From the NCBI GenBank assembly GCA_021790895.1, contig JAJYFM010000004.1:1-59253 (forward strand): a stretch of 59,253 nucleotides of DNA, written 5' to 3'. The notes under the pieces are model-generated. The model saw only the letters and a list, made by a program, of their open reading frames with translations, was not told the origin of the DNA and made no database searches. The position numbers and the translations under genes are program-made. Within the stretch, counting starts at the first letter, position 1. Every line of letters begins with the position of its first letter. Source of the DNA: a bacterium. Lineage in GTDB: Bacteria > Vulcanimicrobiota > Vulcanimicrobiia > Vulcanimicrobiales > Vulcanimicrobiaceae. Shown here in pieces: positions 41,642 to 50,500 of the stretch.

Positions 41642-42642
41642 TCTCGTGCTGCTACCGAATCGTGCCCCGCGAATCCTTTCCCGCGAACGAGCGAACGCGT
41701 CGGAGGAAGTTCGGCGAGCGCCGGTGCGAGTTCACCGGTTTTGCTCTCTAATTGCTTCCAGAGGTCCCCATAGTGGCCGATGCGTGCTCGCACCGAGGAA
41801 ATGTTGAAGCGAGCGAACGTCGCAGCCGGCCGGCCTCGCAATCGCATTGTCGCGAACTCCTCGACTTCGTGCCAATGGAGCGGCGTCGATACCGGAGCTC
41901 CATCGCGAAGCCGAACGGAGTAGGGCAGAACGATCGTTTTCCCTCGCCCGACCTGTCGGTAGTCGAGATAAACCGCTCGATGATTTCGCTCGCGGACCGC
42001 GTGTTCGATCGTCACATCCCGCGGGCGTTCAGAGAGCACGCTGCGGGCGATTTCATAGGTGAGCGTTTTTACGTCACCGTAGTTTCGCTGTCCGGCGAGC
42101 GGCGCGAGCACGTGCATCCCGGTCGCTCCGGAGGTTTTCACAAATGCCGATAGTCCGATGCGCTCGAGATGTGTGCGCACGGTCAGCGCGACGCGCGCCA
42201 GCGTAGCGAGCGAACACTCTTCACCCGGGTCGAGATCAAAAAATGCGAAATCGGGGCTTGCAATACTGCCCGTACGCGAGACCCATCCATGAAATGCGAT
42301 CGTTCCGAGATTAACGAAATACAGTAAAGCTGCACGGTCGTCGCAGAGCGCATAGGTGATGCGTTTCCTTCCTTCGAGAGCGCTCAGGGAGACACGATGG
42401 ACCCACGCCGGCGTGCCGCGAGGAATCTGTTTTTCGATAAAACGCGTGCCGTCGATTCCATCGGGAGCTCGTTCGAGGGTGATCGGACGTCGCCGCGCGT
42501 GGTCGAGCACGTGTTCGGCGACGGCATCGTAATACGCAAGGATATCGCCCTTCGTGATGCCGTTGCGCGGGAAATAGATCTTCGCAAGGTTCGAAAGTTG
42601 GAGCGTACGAGAATCGACGCGAATTGCAGCCTGTGAATTCAT
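41638..42642 (-). CDS. ligD: LigD-type polymerase/primase domain protein (stand-alone)
   Basis: 334-residue archaeo-eukaryotic-primase-type polymerase used in bacterial non-homologous end joining. Conserved parts: LSNLAKIYFPRNGITKGDIL, RRPITLERAPDGIDG, FIEKQIPRGTPAWV, the metal-binding ASPDFAFFDLDPGE, FVKTSGATGMHVLAPL, and YLDYRQVGRGKTIVLPYSVR with PVSTPLHWHEV. Only this domain is present; phosphoesterase is the separate upstream gene and the ligase is absent from the window. ATG 42642 overlaps the phosphoesterase stop by four bases. No Ku gene is visible in the window. Confidence 0.93.
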   Translation of the reverse strand: MNSQAAIRVDSRTLQLSNLAKIYFPRNGITKGDILAYYDAVAEHVLDHARRRPITLERAPDGIDGTRFIEKQIPRGTPAWVHRVSLSALEGRKRITYALCDDRAALLYFVNLGTIAFHGWVSRTGSIASPDFAFFDLDPGEECSLATLARVALTVRTHLERIGLSAFVKTSGATGMHVLAPLAGQRNYGDVKTLTYEIARSVLSERPRDVTIEHAVRERNHRAVYLDYRQVGRGKTIVLPYSVRLRDGAPVSTPLHWHEVEEFATMRLRGRPAATFARFNISSVRARIGHYGDLWKQLESKTGELAPALAELPPTRSLVRGKGFAGHDSVAARE

Positions 42643-43130
42643 AGCTCGTCGAGTTGCTTTCCCGATTTCACCGAGCGCGGATAATTTGCGGGATCGAAGG
42701 CGGCATCGGCGTCTTTGTCGCGGTCTTTGACGAGCAACCACGGCGGCTCGCTTCCGTTCGTGCGCGGGTGAATTTTGACGAGCGTAAAGCGCCCGTGGAG
42801 CTTCTTGCCCCGGAGATCGAAGGTGAATTTCCCACGCTTGATGGCCGCGGCGGGGTCCTCGCCCGGGCGCGCTCGGTAGGTTCCTCGATCCCAGAGGATC
42901 ACGCGCCCGGCTCCGTAATGCCCGGCCGGAATCACTCCCTCGAAATCGCGATATGAGAGCGGATGGTTATCGACGTGGACGGCGAGGCGGGGCTTGCCGA
43001 CGGCGAGAGTGGGGCCTTTGGGAATCGCCCACGAGGCGAAGAGCCCGTCGACTTCGAGCCGGAGGTCGTAGTGGAGGTGCGATGCCTGGTGCATTTGCAC
43101 CACGAAACGGTTTTGCTTGTGATTCGGCAT
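42639..43130 (-). CDS. LigD-type 3'-phosphoesterase domain protein (stand-alone)
   Basis: 163-residue DNA 3'-end-trimming enzyme. Family signatures are FVVQMHQASHLHYDLRLEVD (metal-binding His), SWAIPKGPTLAVGKPRLAVH, VDNHPLSYRDFEGVIPAGHY and LHGRFTLVKIHPRTNGSEPPWLLVK. I prefer ATG 43130, which has GAGGGAGAG upstream, over a GTG at 43157. It forms a two-domain split of LigD with the next gene by a four-base overlap. Confidence 0.93.
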   Translation of the reverse strand: MPNHKQNRFVVQMHQASHLHYDLRLEVDGLFASWAIPKGPTLAVGKPRLAVHVDNHPLSYRDFEGVIPAGHYGAGRVILWDRGTYRARPGEDPAAAIKRGKFTFDLRGKKLHGRFTLVKIHPRTNGSEPPWLLVKDRDKDADAAFDPANYPRSVKSGKQLDEL

Positions 43131-43219
43131 CGCTCTCCCTCGTTCCCCAGCATTCACCTTGATGCAATAGCGAGGTGAATCTGTGAGGAAGGCGGTTTCA
43201 CAGGGGATGGGCTATCGGC

Positions 43220-43618
43220 TCATTGCTCCGCCTGAAGCCAGCGCCAATGCCGAGCGAACATGATGCCGGCGAGAACGAGCATCGCGAGGGCGATGGTGAT
43301 CCGTCGCACCGCTGCGTAACGCGCGTTCGCCAGCATCTCCGCCGGAGGCTTTCCGAGGGTCGCGGGCGCGTGCGGCTGCACCGCTCTCGGAGGCATGGCA
43401 CCCGGATGCATGGCGATGCGCTCGCGCCACATCATATCGGCGGGGCCGCCGAAGCGTTCGATGCGGATATTTCTTCCGATGAACGGATGGAACGGTGTGG
43501 GATGGACGAGCGCGAAGGCGCCGGAAATGCACGCTGCGGTGCCGATGAAAAAGACCAACACGGCAATGAGGCAGACCGCGTAGCCGTAGATATTTGCGAT
43601 GACGGGGACTCGTTGCAT
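43220..43618 (-). CDS. small hypothetical membrane protein
   Basis: 132 residues with two membrane helices, one at each end (YAVCLIAVLVFFIGTAACIS and ITIALAMLVLAGIMFA). The loop between is Pro/Arg-rich (HPTPFHPFIGRNIRIERFGG). GGGAGG lies six bases upstream of ATG 43618. It is divergent from the ferredoxin-NADP reductase-like gene with 106 bp between. No family recognised. Confidence 0.7.
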   Translation of the reverse strand: MQRVPVIANIYGYAVCLIAVLVFFIGTAACISGAFALVHPTPFHPFIGRNIRIERFGGPADMMWRERIAMHPGAMPPRAVQPHAPATLGKPPAEMLANARYAAVRRITIALAMLVLAGIMFARHWRWLQAEQ

Positions 43619-43724
43619 GGGAACCTCCCTTGAGAGATGGTGCGTCTATCGTAATAAGGTGCTCTGAGAGTCACCTGAAGAGAGGCACGAGGGAGGGGAA
43701 GCGACGGCGCGAACAAGCCACGCC

Positions 43725-45053
43725 GTGAGCATGCATGTCGCCATCGTCGGTAGCGGGCCGTCGGGGCTTTATACCGCCGACGCCATCGCGCGCCTTTTCC
43801 CCGATGCGGAGATCGACATCTTCGATCGACTGCCGACGCCGTACGGCCTCGTCCGCGGTGGAATAGCACCGGATCATCAAAGCACGAAGGCGGTCGTGCG
43901 AGCCTTCGAGCGCACGCTCGCTCGCGAGGGAACACGATTTTGGGGGAACGTCGAGATCGGTCGAGATCTCACGTACGACGAGCTCAAGGCGGCCTACGAT
44001 TTGCTGATTTTCAGCGTCGGAGCCGAAAAGGATCGTGCACTCGGAATTCCCGGCGAAAATTTTCCTGAAGTCTACGGTGCAGCTGCCTTCGTCGGCTGGT
44101 ACAACGGACATCCGCTCCACCATGACTTGGAGCCGAAGCTCGCGGGAACCGCGCTTGCGGTTATCGGCAACGGAAACGTTGCGTTGGATGTGGTGCGCGT
44201 TCTCGCAAAAACGCAGGCCGAACTGGGAGACTCCGATATCTGCGAACACGCAGCGCGACGCATCGGTGCAGCGCAACTGACCGATCTCTATTTGATCGGT
44301 CGACGCGGGCCGGTCGAAGCGAGTTTTACACCGATCGAACTCGCCGAACTCGGAGAGTTGGAGCGCTGCGAGATCGTCGTCGACCCTCAAGCTGTAGCAA
44401 TCGATGTCGGTCCGGAGGTGCCGGAAAAAGAAGTCAAAGTGCGACAGCGCAATATCGAGATACTCCGCTCTTTCGCCGCGCGTAACGGCTCAGCGAAGGC
44501 GATGCGCATCCATGTGCTCTTCAACGCTGCGCCGGTCGCGATTCTCGGCGACGGGAGTGTGACGGGATTGTTGCTGGAACGAACGCGCGTCGTCGATGGG
44601 CGCGCGGAGCTCACCGGCGAGCGATTCCAACTTCCCGTTGAGAGCGTCGTCGCGGCGATCGGGTACCACACCCCCGCCCTGCCCGGCGTGCCGTTCGACG
44701 AAAAGAGCGGGCGTTTCAAGAACGACGACGGATTGATCGAGCCCGGCGTCTACGCAGCGGGCTGGTGCAAGCACGGGCCGCGAGGGGTAGTCGGAACGAA
44801 TCGCACCGACGCGGGCATTCTCGTCAAACGGATTGCCGAGGATCTCGCGGCGAAGCCGCCGGCGGGAGGGAAGCCCGGAGCCGGTGCCGTCACCGCGCTC
44901 TTGCACGAGCGGGGCGTTCGTGTCGTCGATTTTGCGGCCTGGAAACGCATCGATGCGGCCGAGATCGCGCGCGCGACGCCGCCGAAGCCGCGTGAAAAAT
45001 TCGTGACGAGCGAGGCGCTGCTGGCGGCAGCCGCTAGCGAGTCGGAGTCGTAG
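43725..45053 (+). CDS. ferredoxin-NADP+ reductase-like flavoprotein (FprA/adrenodoxin reductase type)
   Basis: 442 residues. FAD-binding VAIVGSGPSGLYTADAIARL at the N-terminus, DRLPTPYGLVRGGIAPDHQ characteristic of the FprA/adrenodoxin reductase group, and the NADPH-binding LAVIGNGNVALDVVRVLA with the following GRRGPVEASFTPIEL. The late GVYAAGWCKHGPRGVVGTNR is the conserved C-terminal FAD contact. It moves electrons between NADPH and a ferredoxin; the ferredoxin partner is not nearby. The start is GTG 43725 or ATG 43731. It overlaps the convergent HPt-like gene by 20 bp. Confidence 0.92.
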   Translation: MSMHVAIVGSGPSGLYTADAIARLFPDAEIDIFDRLPTPYGLVRGGIAPDHQSTKAVVRAFERTLAREGTRFWGNVEIGRDLTYDELKAAYDLLIFSVGAEKDRALGIPGENFPEVYGAAAFVGWYNGHPLHHDLEPKLAGTALAVIGNGNVALDVVRVLAKTQAELGDSDICEHAARRIGAAQLTDLYLIGRRGPVEASFTPIELAELGELERCEIVVDPQAVAIDVGPEVPEKEVKVRQRNIEILRSFAARNGSAKAMRIHVLFNAAPVAILGDGSVTGLLLERTRVVDGRAELTGERFQLPVESVVAAIGYHTPALPGVPFDEKSGRFKNDDGLIEPGVYAAGWCKHGPRGVVGTNRTDAGILVKRIAEDLAAKPPAGGKPGAGAVTALLHERGVRVVDFAAWKRIDAAEIARATPPKPREKFVTSEALLAAAASESES

Positions 45054-45798
45054 TCTCGGGAAGGCCCGCCCGCCGTTCGGTGGTCCAACCGATGACGGCT
45101 TGCAACTCGGTGAGTGCATCGCGGTAGAATGCCACCGCGTAATGGCTCTGTCCCCGGTCGAAAGAGCGCTCGATCAGATTGACCTCGGCGAGAACGCGCC
45201 GCGCTCCGATCGTCGTCGAAATCTCGCGAATTCGCTCGCAATGCTCGGCAACTTCCGAACGCGCACCGCGCGTCATGGCGGAGCGAAGGTCGAGAAAGCG
45301 CGTCCGCAATTCGGGGATCGCGCGCTCGCGTACAAAGGCATAGGCGACGTCGACATTACCGCCAAAGCGCTGGGCCATACGATGAATGTCGGCTGAATAG
45401 AGCCGATGGACTTGATGGCTTCCCCCGCTCTGCGCCCGCTCGTAGGCGGCGGCCGCATGTGAAAAACGGAGCAAGTGATGGTCGATGGAGATTGACGCGC
45501 GTTGGAGCCGGTCTTCGATCTCCAACGCCAGTTCTAGAGCACCCTTGGTATCGGAGGCATCATAGAAGCGCTCGACATCCGCAACGAGCGGAGCGAGAAG
45601 ATGCGATCCGATGCCGGCGCCTTCGTTCTTAAGGGATAGGCAAAGCGTATGAACTTTTTCCCCCTCGTGGCGTACGATGGCGCGCTCGAGATTGGCAAGA
45701 TCGGCTTTTGCGAGCGGAATCCAGCTCCGGCGGGCTGCGACGGCATCGGCGACTTCATCGATCTCGGCATTGAGATCGGCGTGGTTATGGATGAACAT
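45034..45798 (-). CDS. protein with two HPt-like helical domains
   Basis: 254 residues, soluble and mainly helical. The first half contains KVHTLCLSLKNEGAGIGSHLL followed by LVADVERFYD, close to the histidine-phosphotransfer (HPt) pattern of His, then Gly-Ala and a later Glu. The second half repeats it: EVAEHCERIREISTTIGARRVLAEVNLIE. Start ATG 45798 has GAGG seven bases upstream; codons further right are not convincing. It is divergent from the large regulator gene with 185 bp between, so the two may form one signalling unit. HPt function is inferred from pattern, and phosphorylation of these His residues is unproven. Confidence 0.55.
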   Translation of the reverse strand: MFIHNHADLNAEIDEVADAVAARRSWIPLAKADLANLERAIVRHEGEKVHTLCLSLKNEGAGIGSHLLAPLVADVERFYDASDTKGALELALEIEDRLQRASISIDHHLLRFSHAAAAYERAQSGGSHQVHRLYSADIHRMAQRFGGNVDVAYAFVRERAIPELRTRFLDLRSAMTRGARSEVAEHCERIREISTTIGARRVLAEVNLIERSFDRGQSHYAVAFYRDALTELQAVIGWTTERRAGLPETTTPTR

Positions 45799-45983
45799 TT
45801 CGACTACCTCATGGCTTAAAGTATGCAAGCGCATAAGGTACGAAGCAGAATCATTGCGGGCGTATCTGCAGCGTATCCAGTGGAGCGATTTCAACGATTC
45901 CATGGGGCTCTTCTTTGAATCTTCCCGTATTTGGTTGAGGAGCAGCATACAATAGGCCTTGGGGGAAGTTCTCGCGAGGTGCG

Positions 45984-48725
45984 ATGGATATTTCTCGTGC
46001 GGCCGCAACCGCACCGCCCCCGATCGGTCGCCTCAAAGCCATTGTGGTCGCCGCCCCGACCGGATTTGGGAAACATCGTTTTATACGGCAGTATGCCGAG
46101 CAATGCGAGCGCTTGGAGGTACGACGGTGTGAACAGGGCCAAAGAACCGCCGACCTTCTACGCCAGGTTCGCTCCATCGCGGCAGGGTCCGCCTCACACG
46201 TTCGATGGATGCTGCTATTCGAAGGCGCCGAAGTACTCGACGATGGTGTCTTAGCGGAATTTCTCACGCAGGCGATTCCGCAAATGCAAGGCGGGGTGGT
46301 CGCTATTACCACATCGCGCGCCCCGGCTCCGGAGGTGTTATCTGCATTTCCGGTCGGTGACATAGCGGTGTTTCTCCGATCCGATATTGCGCTCACCATG
46401 CGACGTATCGCTCTTGTTCCGGAGTTTATCGGGCTCGATGCGTCGGTACTCTTTCGCAGTGCAGCACTCACCTCGGGTTGGAGCGCTCCGATGAGAATCA
46501 TCGCTCGGCGAATGTCCGGCCATGAGGACTCCATAGATATGTTTGACATCCATAACGAAATGTGGAGAGAGGTGTTTGATTGGTTGACAAATCGAGTTAT
46601 CGATCCGTTGCCCGCCGATATTCGCTACGCTCTCATAGCGGCGACCACATTTGGCGATTTGTGCGTCGAGGATTTCGGCGACTTCGACGGACAGCACTCG
46701 AGAATCGCGTCACTCTTGTGCCGGGAGTATCAACTGGCTGATGTCGACAACGGCACCATTCACGTGTTGCCCATCCTTGCGCTGTGCGTCTTTAACCGAT
46801 ACGGGGCTGCAGTGAAGGAAACGGCCGAGAGCATTGTAGGAGCGGTGGATTCTTTTCACGGAGAACTGCGCGACGTTCGGAGTTGCATTACGACCGGCAA
46901 ATTTGCCGATGCGGAGAGCATCCTCCGTGAAAAGCACGTGTTGCATCTATCGGAATATGCGTACCCAGGGCTAATTCTCGAATACATGCAACGTTCTACG
47001 TTCAACCTGTCGGCTTACCCGAAACTTTGGCTTGGGCTCTTGCCGTCTCGTCGGATATTTTGTCCGCCGTACCAGCTTCTCGAGGAAGCTCGATCGGCGA
47101 TCGCGTCGGCCCCGCGAAGCCGAATGCTGAGGACGTTTCTTCAAGCGACCATCGCGCTTTTGTACGCCGAAACGCAGCAAATTGACCGGGCTCGTGAAAA
47201 CGTAGAAGCCCTTCGCAAAGAGCGGGGCGCAAAACTATTCGGCGAGTCGGTCGCGCTTTTTATTGCTTTGGAGAGGGAATCATGGGATGAAGCGCTGGGG
47301 CATTATCTAAATGTGCGATCGGTGATCTCGCGGTATCCGGCGTGGTTTCGATTTCTGCATCGCGCGATCGCGCGGGCGGAGGCGCAGCGAGCGCTTGGCG
47401 GCGAGCCATCGCTCTCCAAGCCTCACGGCGCCATTGCCGGCCAGACGGTTACCGCAGATTATGCCGACGCGTCGGAGACGGTTGATGCCTTTGTAATTGC
47501 ATGGCTTCATGGGGATGAGGACGCCTCGAACATTGCAAAATCGGGGCTCTTGCAGCAACTCTATCGGGGCGCCTCCCCAATGCACTGGCGAATTGCGGCG
47601 GCAGTCGAAGGCATCGACTTACGCACTACCAAGTGGGCCAGCCATCGCGATCAGGCCTTATCGGCGATGTTTTTAGCAGAACATGCGAGCACTCCCGAGG
47701 ACCGGCGACGGTATTTGCAACACGCCGTCGCAATTGCCGAGGGAGCAAGCCTCGATCGCATTCAAATGACGGCCACCTTAGCGTTGGCGGCTGCCGATCC
47801 GGAGCGTTCGACAGCCTTGATGGAAATAGCGACGACGTTAGCCGAAAACAAAGGCTTCACAAGTTTGCAGCCCGAGGTCGTTGAAAAGGCGGCCGGGACG
47901 CGCGGGGAGCTCTCGGGTACGATCGATGTGCTCGCGCGACGTTTTGCCTATTCGAACCAAAGCGAGCGCGAATCCGCCGAGGATCTCTTCGTCGATATCG
48001 TGCGAGGAACAATCAGTTGCGGTCGTGGAGAGCGTCTACGCGTGTCGACTGGTACGTTGGCACTCATAGTACTGTTAGTGACCGAAGGCGGTGCGCTGCG
48101 GCGGGAGCGTGCGATCGATCTGTTGTGGCCGGATCTTGACGGCGAAGCCGGTACGAACGCACTCAAGGCCGCTCTGCACCGTGCGCGCAGGCAACTCGGT
48201 GTTCTGTCGGGGATCCAGCTTCGCGACGGAGTGCTATCGTTAGGCCCATCGGTTCGGTCGAACTTTCAAAAGCTCACGGCTCTGGCAGTTGCGGGCGACC
48301 CGTTGCGCGATGCGCACATCATGGCGACCATTCTCCACGCGGTGGCTGAAGAAACGTGGGAATGGGCATCGTGGGAGTGGTTCGGCGAGCGCGCAGAGCG
48401 GATACGCATGGCCGCGCGCAAGATCGGCCTCGCGCTTGCTGCCGCGCAGAGCGAAGCGCAAGATTGGAGGGCGCTCGTCGCGACGGCGCGCGACTCGATC
48501 GCATTAGAACCTCTCGACGAGGTTCCACGGGCGATGATCGTGCAGGCATACCGGGCGATGGGGAACGAGCCGCTCGCGGTCGCCGAAATTCGGAGCTATG
48601 AAAGCGTCTTGCAGAAGGAACTGGGGATCGCGCTTCCCGTGGAGCTGCGAGCCCTCGCTATGCCCGTCGGGTCGGCTAGCGCAAGGAGTTCTTCGCGATC
48701 TTTCAAACGGCTCTCGGATGGTTGA
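45984..48725 (+). CDS. large LuxR/MalT-like NTPase regulator with C-terminal SARP-type DNA-binding and BTAD domains
   Basis: 913-residue regulator. An N-terminal STAND-like NTPase has Walker A VVAAPTGFGKHRF and Walker B WMLLFEGAEVL. A helical TPR-like middle follows (about 350-640). The C-terminal part has a winged helix of the OmpR/SARP type (LVTEGGALRRERAIDLLWPD, NALKAALHRARRQLGV) and a bacterial transcriptional activation domain (DSIALEPLDEVPRAMIVQAY, ESVLQKELGI). SARP proteins normally carry the DNA-binding part first, so this order is unusual; LuxR-type LAL regulators also bind DNA at the C-terminus. GCGAGGTG precedes ATG 45984. It overlaps a tiny membrane-protein gene by eight bases. 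Confidence 0.85.
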   Translation: MDISRAAATAPPPIGRLKAIVVAAPTGFGKHRFIRQYAEQCERLEVRRCEQGQRTADLLRQVRSIAAGSASHVRWMLLFEGAEVLDDGVLAEFLTQAIPQMQGGVVAITTSRAPAPEVLSAFPVGDIAVFLRSDIALTMRRIALVPEFIGLDASVLFRSAALTSGWSAPMRIIARRMSGHEDSIDMFDIHNEMWREVFDWLTNRVIDPLPADIRYALIAATTFGDLCVEDFGDFDGQHSRIASLLCREYQLADVDNGTIHVLPILALCVFNRYGAAVKETAESIVGAVDSFHGELRDVRSCITTGKFADAESILREKHVLHLSEYAYPGLILEYMQRSTFNLSAYPKLWLGLLPSRRIFCPPYQLLEEARSAIASAPRSRMLRTFLQATIALLYAETQQIDRARENVEALRKERGAKLFGESVALFIALERESWDEALGHYLNVRSVISRYPAWFRFLHRAIARAEAQRALGGEPSLSKPHGAIAGQTVTADYADASETVDAFVIAWLHGDEDASNIAKSGLLQQLYRGASPMHWRIAAAVEGIDLRTTKWASHRDQALSAMFLAEHASTPEDRRRYLQHAVAIAEGASLDRIQMTATLALAAADPERSTALMEIATTLAENKGFTSLQPEVVEKAAGTRGELSGTIDVLARRFAYSNQSERESAEDLFVDIVRGTISCGRGERLRVSTGTLALIVLLVTEGGALRRERAIDLLWPDLDGEAGTNALKAALHRARRQLGVLSGIQLRDGVLSLGPSVRSNFQKLTALAVAGDPLRDAHIMATILHAVAEETWEWASWEWFGERAERIRMAARKIGLALAAAQSEAQDWRALVATARDSIALEPLDEVPRAMIVQAYRAMGNEPLAVAEIRSYESVLQKELGIALPVELRALAMPVGSASARSSSRSFKRLSDG

Positions 48726-48927
48726 TTTTCTCTTTAGCGGCACCGCCCGCATCATCCGCGCCGTTCTCGGCGTGCTGCTCGCGTTCTGGGCCTTCCACTC
48801 CCTGCACGGTATCGGTCGCGATATCGTTGGGATCATCGCCTTGGTCTTCATTCTCTCAGGTCTGATCAATTTTTGCGGGCTCTCCCCGCTCTTCGGTGGT
48901 CCGTTCATGCGTCGCGCTCCAAAATAG
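48718..48927 (+). CDS. small DUF2892/YgaP-type membrane protein
   Basis: 69 residues with two membrane helices (IIRAVLGVLLAFWAFHSLHG and IVGIIALVFILSGLINFCGL), ending in SPLFGGPFMRR. The pattern fits the DUF2892/YgaP membrane domain, including the Cys in NFCGLSPL near the C-terminus. ATG 48718 overlaps the end of the large regulator by eight bases in another frame, so it is translated after it. Function unknown. Confidence 0.75.
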   Translation: MVDFLFSGTARIIRAVLGVLLAFWAFHSLHGIGRDIVGIIALVFILSGLINFCGLSPLFGGPFMRRAPK

Positions 48928-48949
48928 CGGCACGCGCGAACGCGGTCGT

Positions 48950-50500
48950 TTACGAAGGGTATCCGGTGATGCGCCGGATCGCCCGATAGAGCGGCGCGAG
49001 TCGCCCGTACATTCGCCGATAGACGCTCTGATAGAGCTCGTCGTAGAGCGAGCGTGCTTGGGGATTAGGTTCGAAGATGCGCGCGGTTCGCGTCATCGCC
49101 GCGACTGCACTTGGAAAATCACGGTGAAAACCGAGACCGACCGCTGCATCGATCGCCGCGCCGAGCCCCGAGGTCTCGTAGACATGCGGGCGTGAGGTCG
49201 GCAAACCGAAGAGATCGGCGGTGAGTTGGAGCGCGGCATCGCTCTGCGATCCGCCGCCGGCGACGCGTAGGCTTTTCACCACGACGCCGCTGCGCTTTTC
49301 GATTCTCTCCATCCCATCGCGCAGCGCAAAGCCGAGCCCCTCGAGCATCGCTCGGTAGAGATGCGCGCGCGTATGGATGTCGCCGAAACCGACGATCGCG
49401 CCTTTCGCTTCGGGCATGCGAATGCCGGGCGTCCAATAGGGTTGCAGCATCAACCCCATCGAACCCGGCGGAACCGATTCGACAAGGTCGTCGAAATAGG
49501 CCTCGACCGGTTTCCCGCTGCGTTGCGACGCCTGCTGTTCGAGGTGGCCGAATTGCTCCTTGAACCAATTGACCATCCAGTAACCGCGAAAAATCTGTAC
49601 CTCGGTGGTGTACGCGTTCGGAATCGCTGCGGGGTATGGAGGGACGAAACGCATCGCTTCGAGATAACGATGCGAGAGCGTGTTCACCGTTGCGGTCGTT
49701 CCGTAACTCAGCGCGGCGATGTTCGGTGCGATACAGCCCGCCCCGAGCACCTCGCAGGCTTTATCGGCAGCGGCCATGACGACCGGTGTTCCTTCGGGAA
49801 TGCCGGTTGCCAGTGCCGCCTCGCGATGAATCTCGCCGCCGATGCGTCCTGGTGCGAGCAAGCGCGGGAGCATCGCGGGGCGTATCGGCATCGCGCTCCA
49901 TTTCCAATCGCCGACCTGCGCCCATTGCAAGTTTTTAAAATCGAACGGAACGTAGCCGACCTGTGCGCCGACGGAATCGATCCATTCGCCGGTCATGCGA
50001 TGCAAAAGATAGCCGGAGAGCAGGAGAAATTTGTCGGTGTTTCGCCAGAGCTCGGGCTCGCATTCGGCGATCCAGTTCGCCTCAGCCTCACGCTGAAAGT
50101 ATTCGATCGTTTCGCCGACGCCGGCGAGCGCGAAGGCCGCGCGCCATCGGAGCGGAAGATGCGGCACGCGCGAGCTTTTGCGCTGATCGAGCCAGGTGAT
50201 CGCCGGGCGCAATGGTTTTCCGCTGCGGTCGAGGGCTACGACGGTGCCGCGCTGGGTCGTCAAGGCGACGCCGGCGACGCGCTCGGGAAATCCGGCGTCC
50301 ATCTCCCAGAGCGCGTGACAGGCAAGCGCGAGGCTCTTCCAAAAACCCTCGGCGTCGTGTTCGTGTCGCCCCGGAGCGTCGACGATGTAATCGTCGAGCG
50401 CAACGCGCGTCTTCGCTACCAGCGTTCCTTCGGCATCGAAGAGCAATGCGCGCACGCTCTGCGTCCCATTATCGATTGCCAGTAGCAGATCGCGGCTCAC
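48950..50500 (-). CDS. FGGY-family carbohydrate kinase
   Basis: 516-residue sugar kinase. N-terminal LLLAIDNGTQSVRALLFDAEG binds ATP phosphates; GVALTTQRGTVVALD and ITWLDQRKSS are typical; the C-terminal half has ALSYGTTATVNTL and RVAGGGSQSDAALQLTADLF. GTG 50500 overlaps the stop of glpD (GTGA), so the long frame to the right is rejected. As third gene of an AGPS-like/GlpD operon its substrate may be glycerol, dihydroxyacetone or another short polyol; it is not a canonical GlpK, since the usual glycerol-kinase motif around the substrate is not obvious. Two genes upstream define the context. Confidence 0.9.
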   Translation of the reverse strand: MSRDLLLAIDNGTQSVRALLFDAEGTLVAKTRVALDDYIVDAPGRHEHDAEGFWKSLALACHALWEMDAGFPERVAGVALTTQRGTVVALDRSGKPLRPAITWLDQRKSSRVPHLPLRWRAAFALAGVGETIEYFQREAEANWIAECEPELWRNTDKFLLLSGYLLHRMTGEWIDSVGAQVGYVPFDFKNLQWAQVGDWKWSAMPIRPAMLPRLLAPGRIGGEIHREAALATGIPEGTPVVMAAADKACEVLGAGCIAPNIAALSYGTTATVNTLSHRYLEAMRFVPPYPAAIPNAYTTEVQIFRGYWMVNWFKEQFGHLEQQASQRSGKPVEAYFDDLVESVPPGSMGLMLQPYWTPGIRMPEAKGAIVGFGDIHTRAHLYRAMLEGLGFALRDGMERIEKRSGVVVKSLRVAGGGSQSDAALQLTADLFGLPTSRPHVYETSGLGAAIDAAVGLGFHRDFPSAVAAMTRTARIFEPNPQARSLYDELYQSVYRRMYGRLAPLYRAIRRITGYPS

